A DNA stretch of 64,000 nucleotides from Nomia melanderi (taxonomy: Eukaryota; Arthropoda; Insecta; Hymenoptera; Halictidae), in assembly GCF_051020985.1 (NCBI RefSeq), contig NC_135010.1:1858001-1922000 (forward strand), written 5' to 3'. Positions 1 through 12,500 of this stretch are shown one piece after another (position 1 is the first letter of the stretch; every line of letters begins with the position of its first letter). The notes under the pieces were generated by a model, which worked only from the letters and a program-made list of their open reading frames with translations, was not told the origin of the DNA and did no database searches. The position numbers and the translations under genes were made by a program.

Positions 1-1167
1 ACTCAGGTTACCATTTCCAAGAAAACCATAATAATTATAGAATGTGTTCAGCTGTAAAAGATACAATCATTGCCTTTATTTTAATTTCTCAAAAAATCCA
101 TAATTACTCATAATTAATCTTTATTGTGAACTAGAAGAAACTCAGGACAAAGTAATATTAAACGTATTAATATATTTTACCAATGTCGCAATTTTCTTTA
201 ACACTAAAACTACAATACGCGTCAAAATGACCAATTTCTGATTTTTCTTTTTACAATTAATAAAAAAATAACAAATGTTTTTCTGAGAAATTATTAAGAA
301 AATTCATGTAACAATACGCAAACCGAATTATACATTAATTGAAGTCTCAATGGGTGCACTTGCAGTTTCTATAAAGACATTTCAAATAGTCAATTCAACT
401 GATCGGTAGTTTTAGTGTCAATCGAATTCAGTATTTGCCTCGAAGAAAATTGAAGTAAATAATACTTTATACCGTGGATTACTGTATTTCCAGATAGTAA
501 GTGAATAATATGTAAAATGTTGATAAGAGACGTTATTCCATTTATACAGTATACTTTTCAAATAGTATTCACGCCAACGTAAGCTGTTTTTAGGTCGCTT
601 CTTATTTTAAAAGACGTATTGAAGTAATGATATAACCCCAACTTCCTTGACAAAGAAGTGATCATCGCAAACTTCGAAGAAAACACGCCCTTATTGTTAT
701 TTCAGCTCGAATTACAAGTCGTACAACTTTGTTTGATACGAACGTCTGAACAAGAATCGTAACCCATGTGGGGCTGTCTTACGGACTCGTTACACGACCT
801 GATCCTGTTTAACCGCAGAACAGTCTGACATAAAATTCTGTTGCATTACAAGACCTACGATGGATTTGAAAGTGTACGATTGTAGTATAGTCATTGTTCA
901 AAATTGTTTTCCATTCCCCTACATAGAAAACAGAATTATATAGAATAAAAATAGAAGGTGCTGATTATATACTTCGGAGCATAACTGTAGTACCAGTACA
1001 GATTTTAGTAGTTTTAGTATTTCAAGTAATAGCTTTTAAGTGTTAATAATATCACCAACAAAGTATGTTAAAAATAAGTATTTAATGAAACAAGTAAACA
1101 TAAAATTTATACTATATACAATTTATATAATTTATAAAAGTAAGTAAGTATATTAATAAATGTGATT
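1..1167. other. Intergenic DNA, one family-A MITE
   Basis: No gene supported. It is AT-rich DNA with many stops in all frames. The only structured item is the family-A miniature element at 198-421, listed separately. A slightly GC-richer patch at 720-880 has no convincing frame. Confidence 0.5.
198..421. mobile_element. MITE family A, copy 1 (TTAA type)
   Basis: A 224-bp element bounded by TTAA at 198-201 and a degraded TCAA at 418-421. The ends are inverted repeats: it opens TTAACACTAAAACTAC and closes GGTAGTTTTAGTGTCAA. The interior aligns by eye with copy 2 at 3682-3898, including a shared AT-rich core and a GTCAATTYAACTGRTCGGTA motif near the right end. TTAA flanks are the known target of piggyBac transposases. 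No coding capacity. Confidence 0.75.
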
Positions 1168-1620
1168 TTAATAATGTGTAGGATCACCTTTTTCATGGAC
1201 GAACTGAAAAATTCGATTTGGCATACTTTGAATCATGTTTTCTAATATTTCGTTCGTGGTATCATTCCAGGACTCAATAATTACTTCCTTTAATTATGAC
1301 GTTCTTAAGACTTGACAATTATTTGCATTAATACGTCGGACCATAATTTCCCATATGTTTTCTATGGGGTTTTGGTCCGGTGAACATGCCGGTCGTTTTA
1401 TTAAATTAATGTTCAGCATTTTAAACCACGCTTTAGTTCCGCAGATATTATAGACGAAGGAATTATCGTGTTGAAATGTCCATTCTATATCATTGTTTTC
1501 ATGTAGAAATGGTAATAAATTATTTTCCAGTATTTCAGTATATTCTTGACTATCTATTCTATACGAAGGGAAAACTAACTGAACTTTTTCGATTATATTA
1601 CAATATGTATGTAACCAAGT
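1168..1620 (-). pseudogene. Tc1-type transposase relic (C-terminal half)
   Basis: Reading the minus strand from 1620 to the stop at 1168-1170 gives the C-terminal half of a Tc1-family transposase. The recognisable blocks are RIDSQEYTEILENNLLPFLH, then EWTFQHDN carrying the second catalytic Asp, then PACSPDQNPIENIW carrying the catalytic Glu. Exactly 34 residues separate that Asp and Glu, which is the Tc1 DD34E spacing. An in-frame stop follows LRTS near 1290, and another in-frame stop lies just upstream of the recognisable part. The N-terminal DNA-binding domain and first Asp were not found. It is therefore a dead fragment. The ending FVHEKGDPTHY is typical of the family C-terminus. Confidence 0.85.
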
Positions 1621-3681
1621 TCAATGTGCTTCATCTGGATATGATTATTTAGAATGCTTTTTCATTTAGTACAGTTGGTTTTGACGAACTATTTTATTAA
1701 TGTATAATAATTGTAAAAATTCTGACGGTTCTATGTTATGCCCCAATGTAGATGCAGCAACTTAACGTCATCCAATCAACAACAAAACAATTTCTCAAAT
1801 GTCCGTTGAACAAATTCAAAGATCTTTAGGGATTAAAATAAAAATCCCCACTTTTATAATCTCTGCTTCAAAATAGGAATCTTGAAAGACTCAATAAGAA
1901 GCGCAAGCTTTTAACAATTTTCTAGAAACAAAAGTAGGGATGAATAAAAAATGTTTTTCTTTTTTGTGAAACATTTTCGTATTATTGTTTGTTTTGTCAA
2001 AATGTTCTTGATATCTAAAAAATACCTGTACGTCGTGTAAAGATCTCAACTTTCGAAAAACCAAGGTACATTTGCAAATTCTGAGGAAATCACCATTCTT
2101 TGGAAAAATACAATTTGAAACTAATATATCCTTAGATAAGTGTATATAAGAAAAACTAATCTCCAAATGACTATAAAATTTGTTACTGTATGCACATACA
2201 TTATTTACACAATATATGATAAAAACTAATTTTATTATCTTGAAATAAATCAGTCTTATACACAATGTTACATAATTAGCAATATAATTGTAATTATCAG
2301 AATGATGCAATCTCAGAAGAAAATACACAGACATTTTTTTTCAATCTAGATTTTCTCAAGAAAGAAATATTAAACGAAAGAATTTGAATTTTTTATATTA
2401 AATAATATCCTGCCGATTATATGAATATTCGCACGTTTCTTTCCTTGAAAAGCACAACTCAAATGTAACAATTTTATTCTGTTCTCGGCTTACTTTTTTT
2501 ATATAGAATCCAAGTCCTTTCAATTGACATACAAACTGCTCAACATTCTGCATAATTCTGACTTTAGTATAATTCACATCGAACCATTATCATGGAAACA
2601 CGTGTGCTTTGTTTTCTTGAAAATAAATATGTATTGAGTTTGATAAAAGGAGAATAGTGGATTACTTACGATTAGATGTAATCTTAGTTTCCACTTACAA
2701 ATCTTGTTAGAGATCATCGCTGATTTCATTTTAACAATATAACATTCTACCTTTAGATATTTAATTAACTTTTCAGCTATTTCACAGGACTGAGAAATAT
2801 CTCTGTCATTGTGGTAAATTCTATAGTCGACACACCATAAAATTTTCCGTTCACATTTCTAAAAAATCCATAATTTATTCACGATATTTCAACCAGCATT
2901 TATCGTAGGACACCTCGCATACATGTATTATGCATATATTCTCAGGTATACGCAAATTTCCGTTTTCTTCTGCACTGACAATCAACTTCTGGCATACATA
3001 ATGCAGTCGTTGTTTCATTCGTACTAAAAAAACGTGTTGCCGTGCGTGTGAAAGTACCACTCCTTGCATTTACTTGTTTTACAAATAGATTAAAAATGTA
3101 ATTTCTGTTAGCTATAAATTTGTAAGTATATTCTCGGATTAATATCGAAACTTATCAGGGTAGTAAGAAGAAGAAAGTTACAAAACTCTTGCTATTTAAT
3201 CCATACTACAAATATTTACTGAATATCTAAAATATAAAATATCATAGATCCTGATTCGTGATAATTTTGTAAATCAATTTCATGTTGATTTATATTTTAA
3301 TAGTAAAATAATTCCATACAAGCGTAATAAAGGGCTGATAAATTGTATAGACGTGAATTCATTAATAAGAATATAAGTTTAAAGATTAAAAGTGTTTTAA
3401 AATTATACGTTTAAATTGGCAAATGTATACACAAAAGACTTCATTAACGAATTAGAAACAGTTTTTACGTAATAAGTAATAAGATTCGAAACATTAAGAT
3501 TAGTAATATGGAAATCTAATACTATTTGAAACATTTGTTCACATTACTTCTACAATACTCATTTGGATCTCTCTGTGAACACTTTCTAATCAGTTCCATT
3601 ACTTTTTACAGAAAATGTAAATTGTTTTTTGCTGTAGAGCATAAAAAATGTTACTTGAAATTACTTTAATGGTATATTCTT

Positions 3682-3898
3682 TTAACACTAAAACTATCAA
3701 ACAGACCGAAATGACCCATTCCTAATTTCTTCTTTTCGAAATTATTAAAAAGGTAACAGATATTTCTCTGATAAAGAATTTGATTTAGCTATACCCAAAC
3801 TGAATTGTAATTCAATTATAGCTGCAATACATGTACTTGGAGTTTCTATGCAGGAACTTCAAAAAGTCAATTTAACTGGTCGGTAATTTTAGTGTTAA
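3682..3898. mobile_element. MITE family A, copy 2 (TTAA type)
   Basis: A 217-bp element with perfect TTAA at both ends (3682-3685 and 3895-3898). The terminal inverted repeats are TTAACACTAAAACTA and the reverse of TAATTTTAGTGTTAA. It aligns along its full length with copy 1 at 198-421. Confidence 0.8.
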
Positions 3899-4503
3899 AA
3901 AATTGCCTATGTCTTCTGAAATGAACAACATAAATGAATAACACAAATGAACAATACGTCGAAATACATACGCACGTGCTGTAAACAGAGGAAAACGTTT
4001 CTCAGATCAACTATTTTCTTCCGTCAACACAAATTATTACACTCAACACGTTATCCTTTGAATTGCAAATTCAGAAAGAAATTCATGTTATTTATCACCG
4101 CACGATTAAACGCCGTAAACAGATTGAATGGAATGCCACCAAAGGAGGGTATCATACATATTACAGCGATAAAGTTGTTCTGGGAATGATTTAGATGTTA
4201 GTTGGAGAATGAAACTGAAAGGCGATGCGACAGTCTGGAAAGAACCGTTCATATTGTGCAAACAGCGAATCGACGATCGTTTACGGTGGAGAAATAATCG
4301 TCCAGATACACAATGCCCATTGCATATAACCTTGCACTTGTAACAATGGGGTACATACACTGAGAACCTCACTCTTCCTCAATATCGGTACATTTCATGG
4401 TGCTATGACGGAGTCTATTTCTACCCTACAATTTCAAATTTCGATTTTGTCTGGAAGCAAAAAGAAAACTTTCTCGTGGAAATTTATATAACTGGAGTGT
4501 TAT

Positions 4504-4748
4504 TTAACACGTTGAATGTCATGGGGGTCACCAGTGACCCCAAGCAAATTGAATTACTATAATTCACTCGATTAAACGATGATTATTCGCAAACATTTCT
4601 ATATTGTAAATAATGATACCCATTGTGGTGACATTCAGTTTGATGAACGTGCAATGATAATAATCCAATTCAGTCAAATGGTTTAATATTGTATTTTTTC
4701 CATTTTGTGTATTTTGCTCTATGAAATCTTGCGGCGTTCAAGTGTTAA
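4504..4748. mobile_element. MITE family C, copy 1 (TTAA type)
   Basis: A 245-bp element that starts TTAACACGTTGAATGTCA and ends GCGTTCAAGTGTTAA, with TTAA at both borders. Near the left end is a short palindrome, GGGGTCACCAGTGACCCC. A matching GGTCACCGGTGATC lies in copy 3 (56850-57094), and a diverged one in copy 2 (51644-51878). Confidence 0.7.
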
Positions 4749-5033
4749 AATGACACGTTTTAATATTTGCACGATTTTTTCTTCGTGGATTGTTTTTGTC
4801 GTACGGTTAATGCTAAAATATATATGATAATTCGTTTACACAGATATAGCGAGTCATAAGAGTATTTGTACTTCTTCAACTGCCGAAGTTAAAGGATTGA
4901 TATTTGTTTACAATGCAAGTTTCAAAGTTCTTATCAACAAGAATATATGTTTACATTACCAAACATTCAAACTTATATATGCTTGATTGCAAAACAATAT
5001 GTCACTGACATGTCGTTTCCTTTCTTTTAATAT

Positions 5034-5284
5034 TTAATCAATGAATTGCGTTTGAAGAGTATACATGCCATCTTAAAGCTTGAAATCATACTAATTCTTT
5101 CAAGGATAAATTATTTATTTTTCCAGATAAACGTGTAATTCTTCTTCGTTTAGTTTTAATTTTGCGTTAGAATATATTATAGGTGCATTTGAGCTGCATT
5201 TGACCAGTATACACTTCATTGTTTGATTTTATTACATGCACCATGAAAGACTTCTGAAACTGAATTCCACAGTTAACAGGTTAA
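5034..5284. mobile_element. MITE family B, copy 1 (TTAA type)
   Basis: A 251-bp element bounded by TTAA at 5034-5037 and 5281-5284. The right end reads CACAGTTAACAGGTTAA. The interior (CAGATAAACGTGTAATTCTT, GCATTTGACCAGTATACACT, TTCTGAAACTGAATTCC) matches 13861-14109 in the same orientation and 59115-59368 in reverse. Confidence 0.8.
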
Positions 5285-5348
5285 GACTTCGATGCGTAAT
5301 TCAATTTTTTATAAAAAGAAATGTTCGAAAATTGTCAACTATTAAAAA

Positions 5349-5432
5349 TTAACCCTTTCCACTTAGTTACCACTTGATTTGATACAGCAGAATTATAAAG
5401 TTCAGTATCAAACAAGGGGTGCATGGGGTTAA
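5349..5432. mobile_element. Very short TTAACCC-ended element
   Basis: Only 84 bp, from TTAACCCTTTCCACTTAG to GCATGGGGTTAA, with TTAA at both borders and short inverted ends (TTAACCC against GGGTTAA). It is probably a collapsed TTAA-type element. It sits 64 bp from family-B copy 1. Confidence 0.45.
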
Positions 5433-5538
5433 TATTTTTTTATTATGTGAACTACATGAACGTTGATTTCCTGAGCTCAATCAAATCGATGTAAAATCGT
5501 CAGAAATCTGTACAATGAATCACTGATCTACAAAACTA

Positions 5539-5732
5539 TTGGGTCAGCTCATAAATAATGTGATTTTTTGTATTTCTTTTGTTCTTAAAGATAAGGATAA
5601 ACAAAACATTTTTTTTAAGTAGTTATGATTTGTAGATAGGCAGTTTATAGATAATGAAGGAGAATATGTTTCAAATTATCCTTATTTTTGAAAATAAAAG
5701 ATATATAAAAATCCATATTATTTGAAACGTTT
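5539..5732. mobile_element. Mariner-type MITE, diverged copy
   Basis: The left end TTGGGTCAGCTCATAAATAA follows a TA. It is a diverged match to the left end of the cleaner element at 34593-34769. The inner arms (GATAAGGATAAACAAAACA and the reverse of TATCCTTATTTTTGAAAATA) can pair, as in the 34-kb copy. The right end is eroded, so the end coordinate is approximate. Confidence 0.55.
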
Positions 5733-6413
5733 ATGTTGGTAGTGGCTTAAGTAAACTTAAAAATTATTTAAAAACCCATTTAAAAAAAAGGGATTATGTA
5801 GAATTATAGCTATTATAACGATTACCTTGATTTGTTTGAAAAATGGATTTCTTGTACTCACCGAATAGGAAATATTTTGAAATGTCATTTCATTGGAATG
5901 AAATAACACGTGACTGAGATGTTTGTTTCTGTTACAAATATATCGATTTTACATACTTTTGTTGATCAGTGTAAATTGTAATTTAATTGTCAATACTCAA
6001 ATGTATTACATAAAAATAATGTTGTAAATATAACTAAACTTGGCAAACCTCAAATTACACAGCGATCATTCATCTTATAGATGAAAAATTATTCTTTTAT
6101 TACATATTATAATTACATAAGTAAACAACGTAAAATGCCTTATATATTAATATACAAAAGAGCATATCATATCAAATCAATCATCGTACTTATTACATTA
6201 AAGTTTATTAGTACAAAACATTAAACTAATTTCAGGTAAAATATATTTCCATTAAGTGTGACTCGATACTAGAATAACATAATAATAGGTGATTGAAATA
6301 GTTTTATAATTTTACTACAGTTGTATTTTGTTATTCAATATTCAACAATATTCTGCAGTAATATTTTAATTTACTGATAACATTAACAAATGTTACTTAA
6401 AGTAAATTAATGT

Positions 6414-6593
6414 CTCACACTAGAAATACTAGCAGCGAAATCTATTAGATTTTAAGATTTCTTATAAGAAGTATAAGAACACAGTTGTTGATATTTGATA
6501 GCGTCTTCATTAAGATAAATGCAAGAATAAGTGAAAAGACACATTTCTGATTAAAATGAACCATTTCGATCTGTCCAGTAGTTCTAGCGTTAA
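6414..6593. mobile_element. MITE family A, copy 7, abutting a stop codon
   Basis: The right end reads CAGTAGTTCTAGCGTTAA, with TTAA at 6590-6593. The left end begins CACTAGAAATACTAGC after a degraded flank. The interior (AAAATGAACCATTTCGATC) matches family A. On the minus strand this TTAA follows directly on the stop codon of the Ly6 gene at 16182-6594, so the element forms the start of that gene's 3' UTR. Confidence 0.6.
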
Positions 6594-9500
6594 TTAAATA
6601 TTAACGGGAAACACGTTGATACAAGTGAGAAGCAAGAGAAACCCTAAACACTGTGATGTAAATAAGTAAATCGATCCTTGACCGTTGCAAGCGTAGTCGT
6701 TGCAAAAGGAACACGTGATGCTGGGCTTTAGTAAATATTTCTCATGGCGGCAGTATCCATCGATTTCGCGTGACGGCACGCAACCTCGTACCGTCACCAG
6801 AACGTCCCTATCTGCATCATTAAGGAAATAGTTACTTCACAGCCTGGACACTTTCAAGGTAAGATTTTAATTACAAAAACCTAAAGCTATACATTTCACT
6901 GAAATTCATATGTTGATTAATAAACAATTATTTACACGATAACACATGTTAAAATTGTATTATGCTCTTCTAAGGTTTAACGTTAATCAAGAAACCCGAT
7001 ATATAATAATAATTAGAAATTAATATTATAACATCAGTTACTACAATGGAAAATTATATTCATGGAACCTTCAAATTAAAATAATATGTATACAATGTCT
7101 ATAGAGTTACTAGCCAACAGTTTTTCATAAATGATAAGTACTTGGAATATAAAGATGATATTAGAAAGACATGAAAGCGGAAAACAAATGTTCAAGTGCG
7201 ATTTAGTATAAATAACGAATAATTTACAATTATAGAGTAGAGTATAGCTAAAAGTCCGGCGAGTAAAAACTCCCCAATTGAAAATCATTATTTGTTTATC
7301 AATTCACTGATCGTTGCATCACTCAATTCAGTCAACAATATGTATTAGAAAACATTGGAAGCGTTTTCATTCGATTTCAAACATTTTTACGACTGGTACA
7401 ACGATTTCGTGCTTATTTGTGTCCAAGAGTAAAAAGAGTACAATACATCGTGTATTTTTTCTTATTCCTCAGAAATTATTGCTTAATAACGAATTACGAA
7501 AGTGTATTAAGATAATATGTTTCTTAAGAAATATATACATGCTTTGATCAATTTCTGGATGGCAATGTTATTCAATGTATATATCGAGAAAGCTATAGAG
7601 GTACCATTAAAACACAAAATCCCTTATTGAAACTTAGTATCCCATATATAGATTTATCGCTCCTTCATGTAAAATCTATTTATTAGAATGTTGCACTATA
7701 AAATAAAATCTAATCTCGACACTAACCGTTAAATATAATTAAATAAGTTGTAAAAGGTGTAATAGGAAACGAAATAAAATTTTGTGGAGTAGCTAGATAA
7801 TAAGTAGCAGAAAATAAGGCGTATGTGTAAAAAAGGATTTATTTAATAAAAATCTGTTAATTAGAAAAGAATTTCTTACTTACTTAATTTTATAATACAT
7901 GAAAAACCAGTTGCAAATTAATAGGGTCTATTTTGAGTTGATAAACATTTTACACCGTAATTTAATAACCAATAACACTATTAATCAAAAAACAGTGGGA
8001 AAATAAAGCATGATATTTACAGTTTACGAAAAATAAAAATGACATCTTCAGGTCGTTATCGCTAAATTTTACGACCATTTATAGGAAAAACGAAACTTTT
8101 ATCCTCACCCTACCCTACTACTGGCATTATTTAGAGGTATTTAGAGTTTTCGACTACCCAATTTTAAGAATATTAAGAACCATCGATAGTTGTCCATTGT
8201 TCAAGAATACTTTCAGCGATATAGAATATTACCTCATATTCCAGAATAGTGATACATTCCTCGAATATCTGTTGGAATTGCAACGAATTGGATCGTACGA
8301 CCTTGTTATGTGTTTCCTAAGATTTCTATATTTATCATCTTTAAATTCCTTTTTAGGGGACATTGTTAAATCTGTCATTTATGATGCATTACTCACATGT
8401 AAAATAAAATGTAATTTATCTACTAAAAATATATATTCTTATACGTAAAAATCGTATTGAATATTCTTTATAGTTGTTATTAATAATAATTACAATCAAA
8501 TACGGTAGTACAAAATATTCTCGTATCATACTCTATTACATATAATAAAAATTGTTTTGACACACGCTTATATATGGTATTAATAAATATGTAGTAGGCC
8601 ATATAAAGAATGGAAAATCACTTTCGTTTCTAAAATATGTTGCAGATGTACAAAATATACATACAGATTCTAAGAAAAATCTTTAACATCAATATGTACG
8701 TGATGTATATGTCAGAAAATCGTGGTACCGAATGCTTGAAACTGTATTACTTAAAAACGCCTACAAAATCTGACTAAATGCACGATAAGAACAACTAATT
8801 CATTGACAAAACGTATCATTTATTTATAATATATCCCATAAATTACTATGATTTATATTTTCTAGTTATATTATTTTAGTTGGTTAAACTTTTCGTTCCG
8901 CTACACATGAATTCATTGTAATTTGGTTGCAGACAAAAATTGACAAAAATCAAATACATTTGTACTGCGAAATAATGAGGCATTATATTAAAACGAAATT
9001 TCACAAGAATACTCCTTAGTTTTCCACCAAAATCCTGAAACAAATTTTAGCCGATTCGATCGAATATTTTCGGAGTTATGAGAAAAATCTAAGTAGATCG
9101 TTCTTTTCGTTATCAACCTGTTTTGTACTATTGTGTTAGATAAAGGGAACAATAAAGCGTTTTCTTGTCTTATTATTTTCGTATATTTACTACTTACAAG
9201 AAATTGGCCAGTTAACTGTATGAATACTATATACTATTATTTTACCACGTTATACTATAATTTTTTGTAAGATGTCAAAGATTAAAATTATTTCTCCGAA
9301 ATTTTGTAATCAAAAGTATAATGTTCGTGAGTTTAAAATAAATGTTTACACTCTACCCGTAATCAATTATTTTTAATTTAGATATTATCTGCTCGATATT
9401 CATAGAATTCCTTTTTACAATTACAGAATTATAACTTTAAATTTGTAGAATGTGTTGTTTAAAAACTGTAAATGTTTAGAAATCTAACGAAACTGAACGA

Positions 9501-12500
9501 AAAAATAAAAATTATGATAATACCTATAGGAAGCTTTATCAAATGTTATTAACAGTAATAAAAGTAATAAGAGTTAAATATTATTTGGCTAAAAATATGC
9601 TATAATATACAACATAAGGAAATCAAATAATGTAAGGCATACAAAAGATGTTTATGAAAAAGTAAAGATTAATTTCACTGAAATTTATAACGAAATTAGT
9701 AGAATTTACTTCAATGTCCTTACTTGTAGAACTGCGCAAGGCTGCGAGCAATGCGATCGTAATACTAAAAATATTTCCACAATAATTGCTATAAATTTAT
9801 TATTACAACTCAAGTATGCTGTTTACTTTATTGTCCCTGACATTTTTGTTTTTTCTGCAAAACTTGACTCGATGTATGTCACAATATATTGGAAAGATTT
9901 AAAAAATGTATCATTTATTGTGTACCATTGACTGTTGAGGAAAAGTACTGTAGCTTATGTCATTTACAGTTTTAAGTTAATTTCATATAAAATACTTTTT
10001 TTTCTTTAATATGGTGTATTACGTTTGGTAAATAATTATTGAACAAACAATATATAGTATAGGTAAATCATTCTACTGGCAATAAAAAACTAGAGTATGC
10101 TTAAGTAGACACAGACACAATCATTTGAATTACTACATTTTTGTTATTTGGTTTCCGAAAAATATGCACAGAAGGCAGATGTCAGAAATAAAAGGCTTCT
10201 GAACTGTTTAAATAATTATTACATTCATATTTTATGAATTATGTAAGAGAGGTATATATAGTATTTGTGTATGAATTATAAATGAACAAAAAATTTCTGC
10301 AGGAGGTAGAATAAAATTTCCGGCCTAACCCTCCACAACGATGTAAAACTGAAAATTTAAAGTGTAAATGTAGTTTCGCTTCGTTTTCAAGTTATTGGCA
10401 ATTAAACATATCTGTGAGCCATGATGATCCATTAATAATGATGTAAAGAGACAGTAACGACATGGACAGTGACACATCACGCAAGAAATAGAGACAAAAA
10501 CCTTACTAATATCTACGGTGAATATAATCGTTAACAACTTGAAAATGAAGGTATAACCACAATTATTCTTTTGTCCTTGATTTTCATTTTACATTTTCAT
10601 GAATGATTATCTTTTAAATTTGTTCTAACCTATAATTAATCACATTGTATATAAATTATTCATATCACACACAAATATTCTGATTTTGCAACATTTATTT
10701 GTTTAAACTATATGAACGATTCAATTTCAAAAAATATATTGAACTTAACCAAGACTTTAAGACACTGTGTTTCTTATACGTTTTTACTGATATAAGAAAT
10801 TTTTCTTCTCAGTTGCTCAGTGTGCCTCAAAAATCACGGTACATTAACAGAAGGTGATTCTTTATAAAAAAAAAGTAAATTGATATTTAGAAATACAGTT
10901 CTTGAAGATGATCTTACGAAGATATTAAAACCGTATAAATAAATAATTTTATTAATCTAACAATCGTTTTATAATTTTCGAAGTATCATTTAATAAAAAG
11001 AAACTATTTATGTACAAAAACAATGATAATGAAAAAAGTATGTTTATAAATATTATCACGACTAAGAGAAATTGTTTATAGAGAGACTATTTAGATTACA
11101 ACTTTTGTACATTTAATGGAGGTACACTTGACAGGCTTCTAATATTTGTTTATAGTTTTTAAATAGAGTTTCGTATGTTAAAACTTTAACTTTCTCGTGT
11201 GAAATAAGCTTGTATTTAATTGTACCATGATACTGGGATACATAAGTTTATTATAACCTATCAAATTAAGCTATCAAATTTTGTTATATTCATAAGCATA
11301 GAAGGAGTATAAAGAAGAGCGATACGTATGAATCAAGGATTGAAAAGGTTTTGAAAATATCTATTTGAAACTGTTATATATCGGTTCTAATTAAAACAGT
11401 TATGAAGAACCGAAATAAGTTGTAACTTATAACGATAATCGATTCTGAGCTACATTAGTTTTGATTTCGACTAAATTAACCGATATTATATCGGTTCCAA
11501 AAAACCGGAATCGAAACCAATATATCGAATAACAGTTATGACTTATTTCGGTCGTTCATAACTGTATCAAAAATCAAAACTAATATCATAACTGTTTTCA
11601 ATCCCTAGTATTAACTAGTAGACGAATGCAAAATAACTTGCACTATTTTCAATCGCATCGCTGAACATGTCGAGTTCCGCAAGATTACGCGTAAGTACTA
11701 TACATAGGAGTACTCTAGTCTTAAGGTTAGTTACTTTTTATACGCACAGGAAATGACACTTTTGAGACAATGATGAGAGTCGTTTTGAGGACAAAGGACT
11801 AAGTCGAAGTAAGGGGCTGGAACGTAAGGATCATTGCATGCTGTCGTGTGCCCATCCGTTAGATCAGTGTTGCAGCTGTAGCACCATAAGTCATCGCTTT
11901 TTGCGTTATCTGTAAAAAATATTAAATAAGCTTGAAGATTTATCACCAATGGTTAAAATTAATCTTCGGATTTCATTGATTCATGACCTACAGTTGGGAG
12001 ATGACTTGATGTCTACCGGAACGACACTGGTTCTAGTTTACAGTTTTATAGTTTTGATTGATTACGTGTCACTCTATTGACAAACAGTAAATTAGGAAAT
12101 TAGAAATTAGGAAATAAAACCAATAGTGAAAAGGTTAGAAAAATGAAAACTGATTAATCAGTCGAATTCCTCAGTCTAATCAAGTGATCTCCTAGCGGCA
12201 CTTACACGAATATATAAAGTACAATAAAAGGCAAACCCTAAGGAAAATTAAATAAATTACTTTTTTTATTTGCAAGTAAATTAAATTTTTCTTCGGAAGT
12301 ATGAAAATTAATTTATCTCTGTTTCTTTGAAAAAGGATAAAGGAATTCGAATTCGAATAAATTTTTATTGGCAACTTATAACTAAAGTAAGTTGTGAAAA
12401 GATGGCCTAATTTAAAAAAAAAACTATTACATCGTAAATATCATTAATGCTTAATAAAAAGAACAAATATTTAAGAAGGTAGATACATATAAAAAGAATA

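Noticed and set aside
2875..3069. Minus-strand frame with YVCQKLIVSAEENGNLR, faintly like a Ly6 middle exon
   Set aside because: Cysteine order does not fit, no partner exons nearby and no CN ending.
4106..4372. Minus-strand frame with HCYKCKVICNGHC, resembling the Ly6 CYxC opening
   Set aside because: No acceptor in the right phase, no usable donor, and the overlapping plus-strand remnant explains its composition as well.
10325..10537. Minus-strand frame with CVMCHCPCRYC, considered as the last exon of Ly6 gene 1
   Set aside because: No GPI tail and wrong cysteine pattern; 6811-6594 fits in phase and content.
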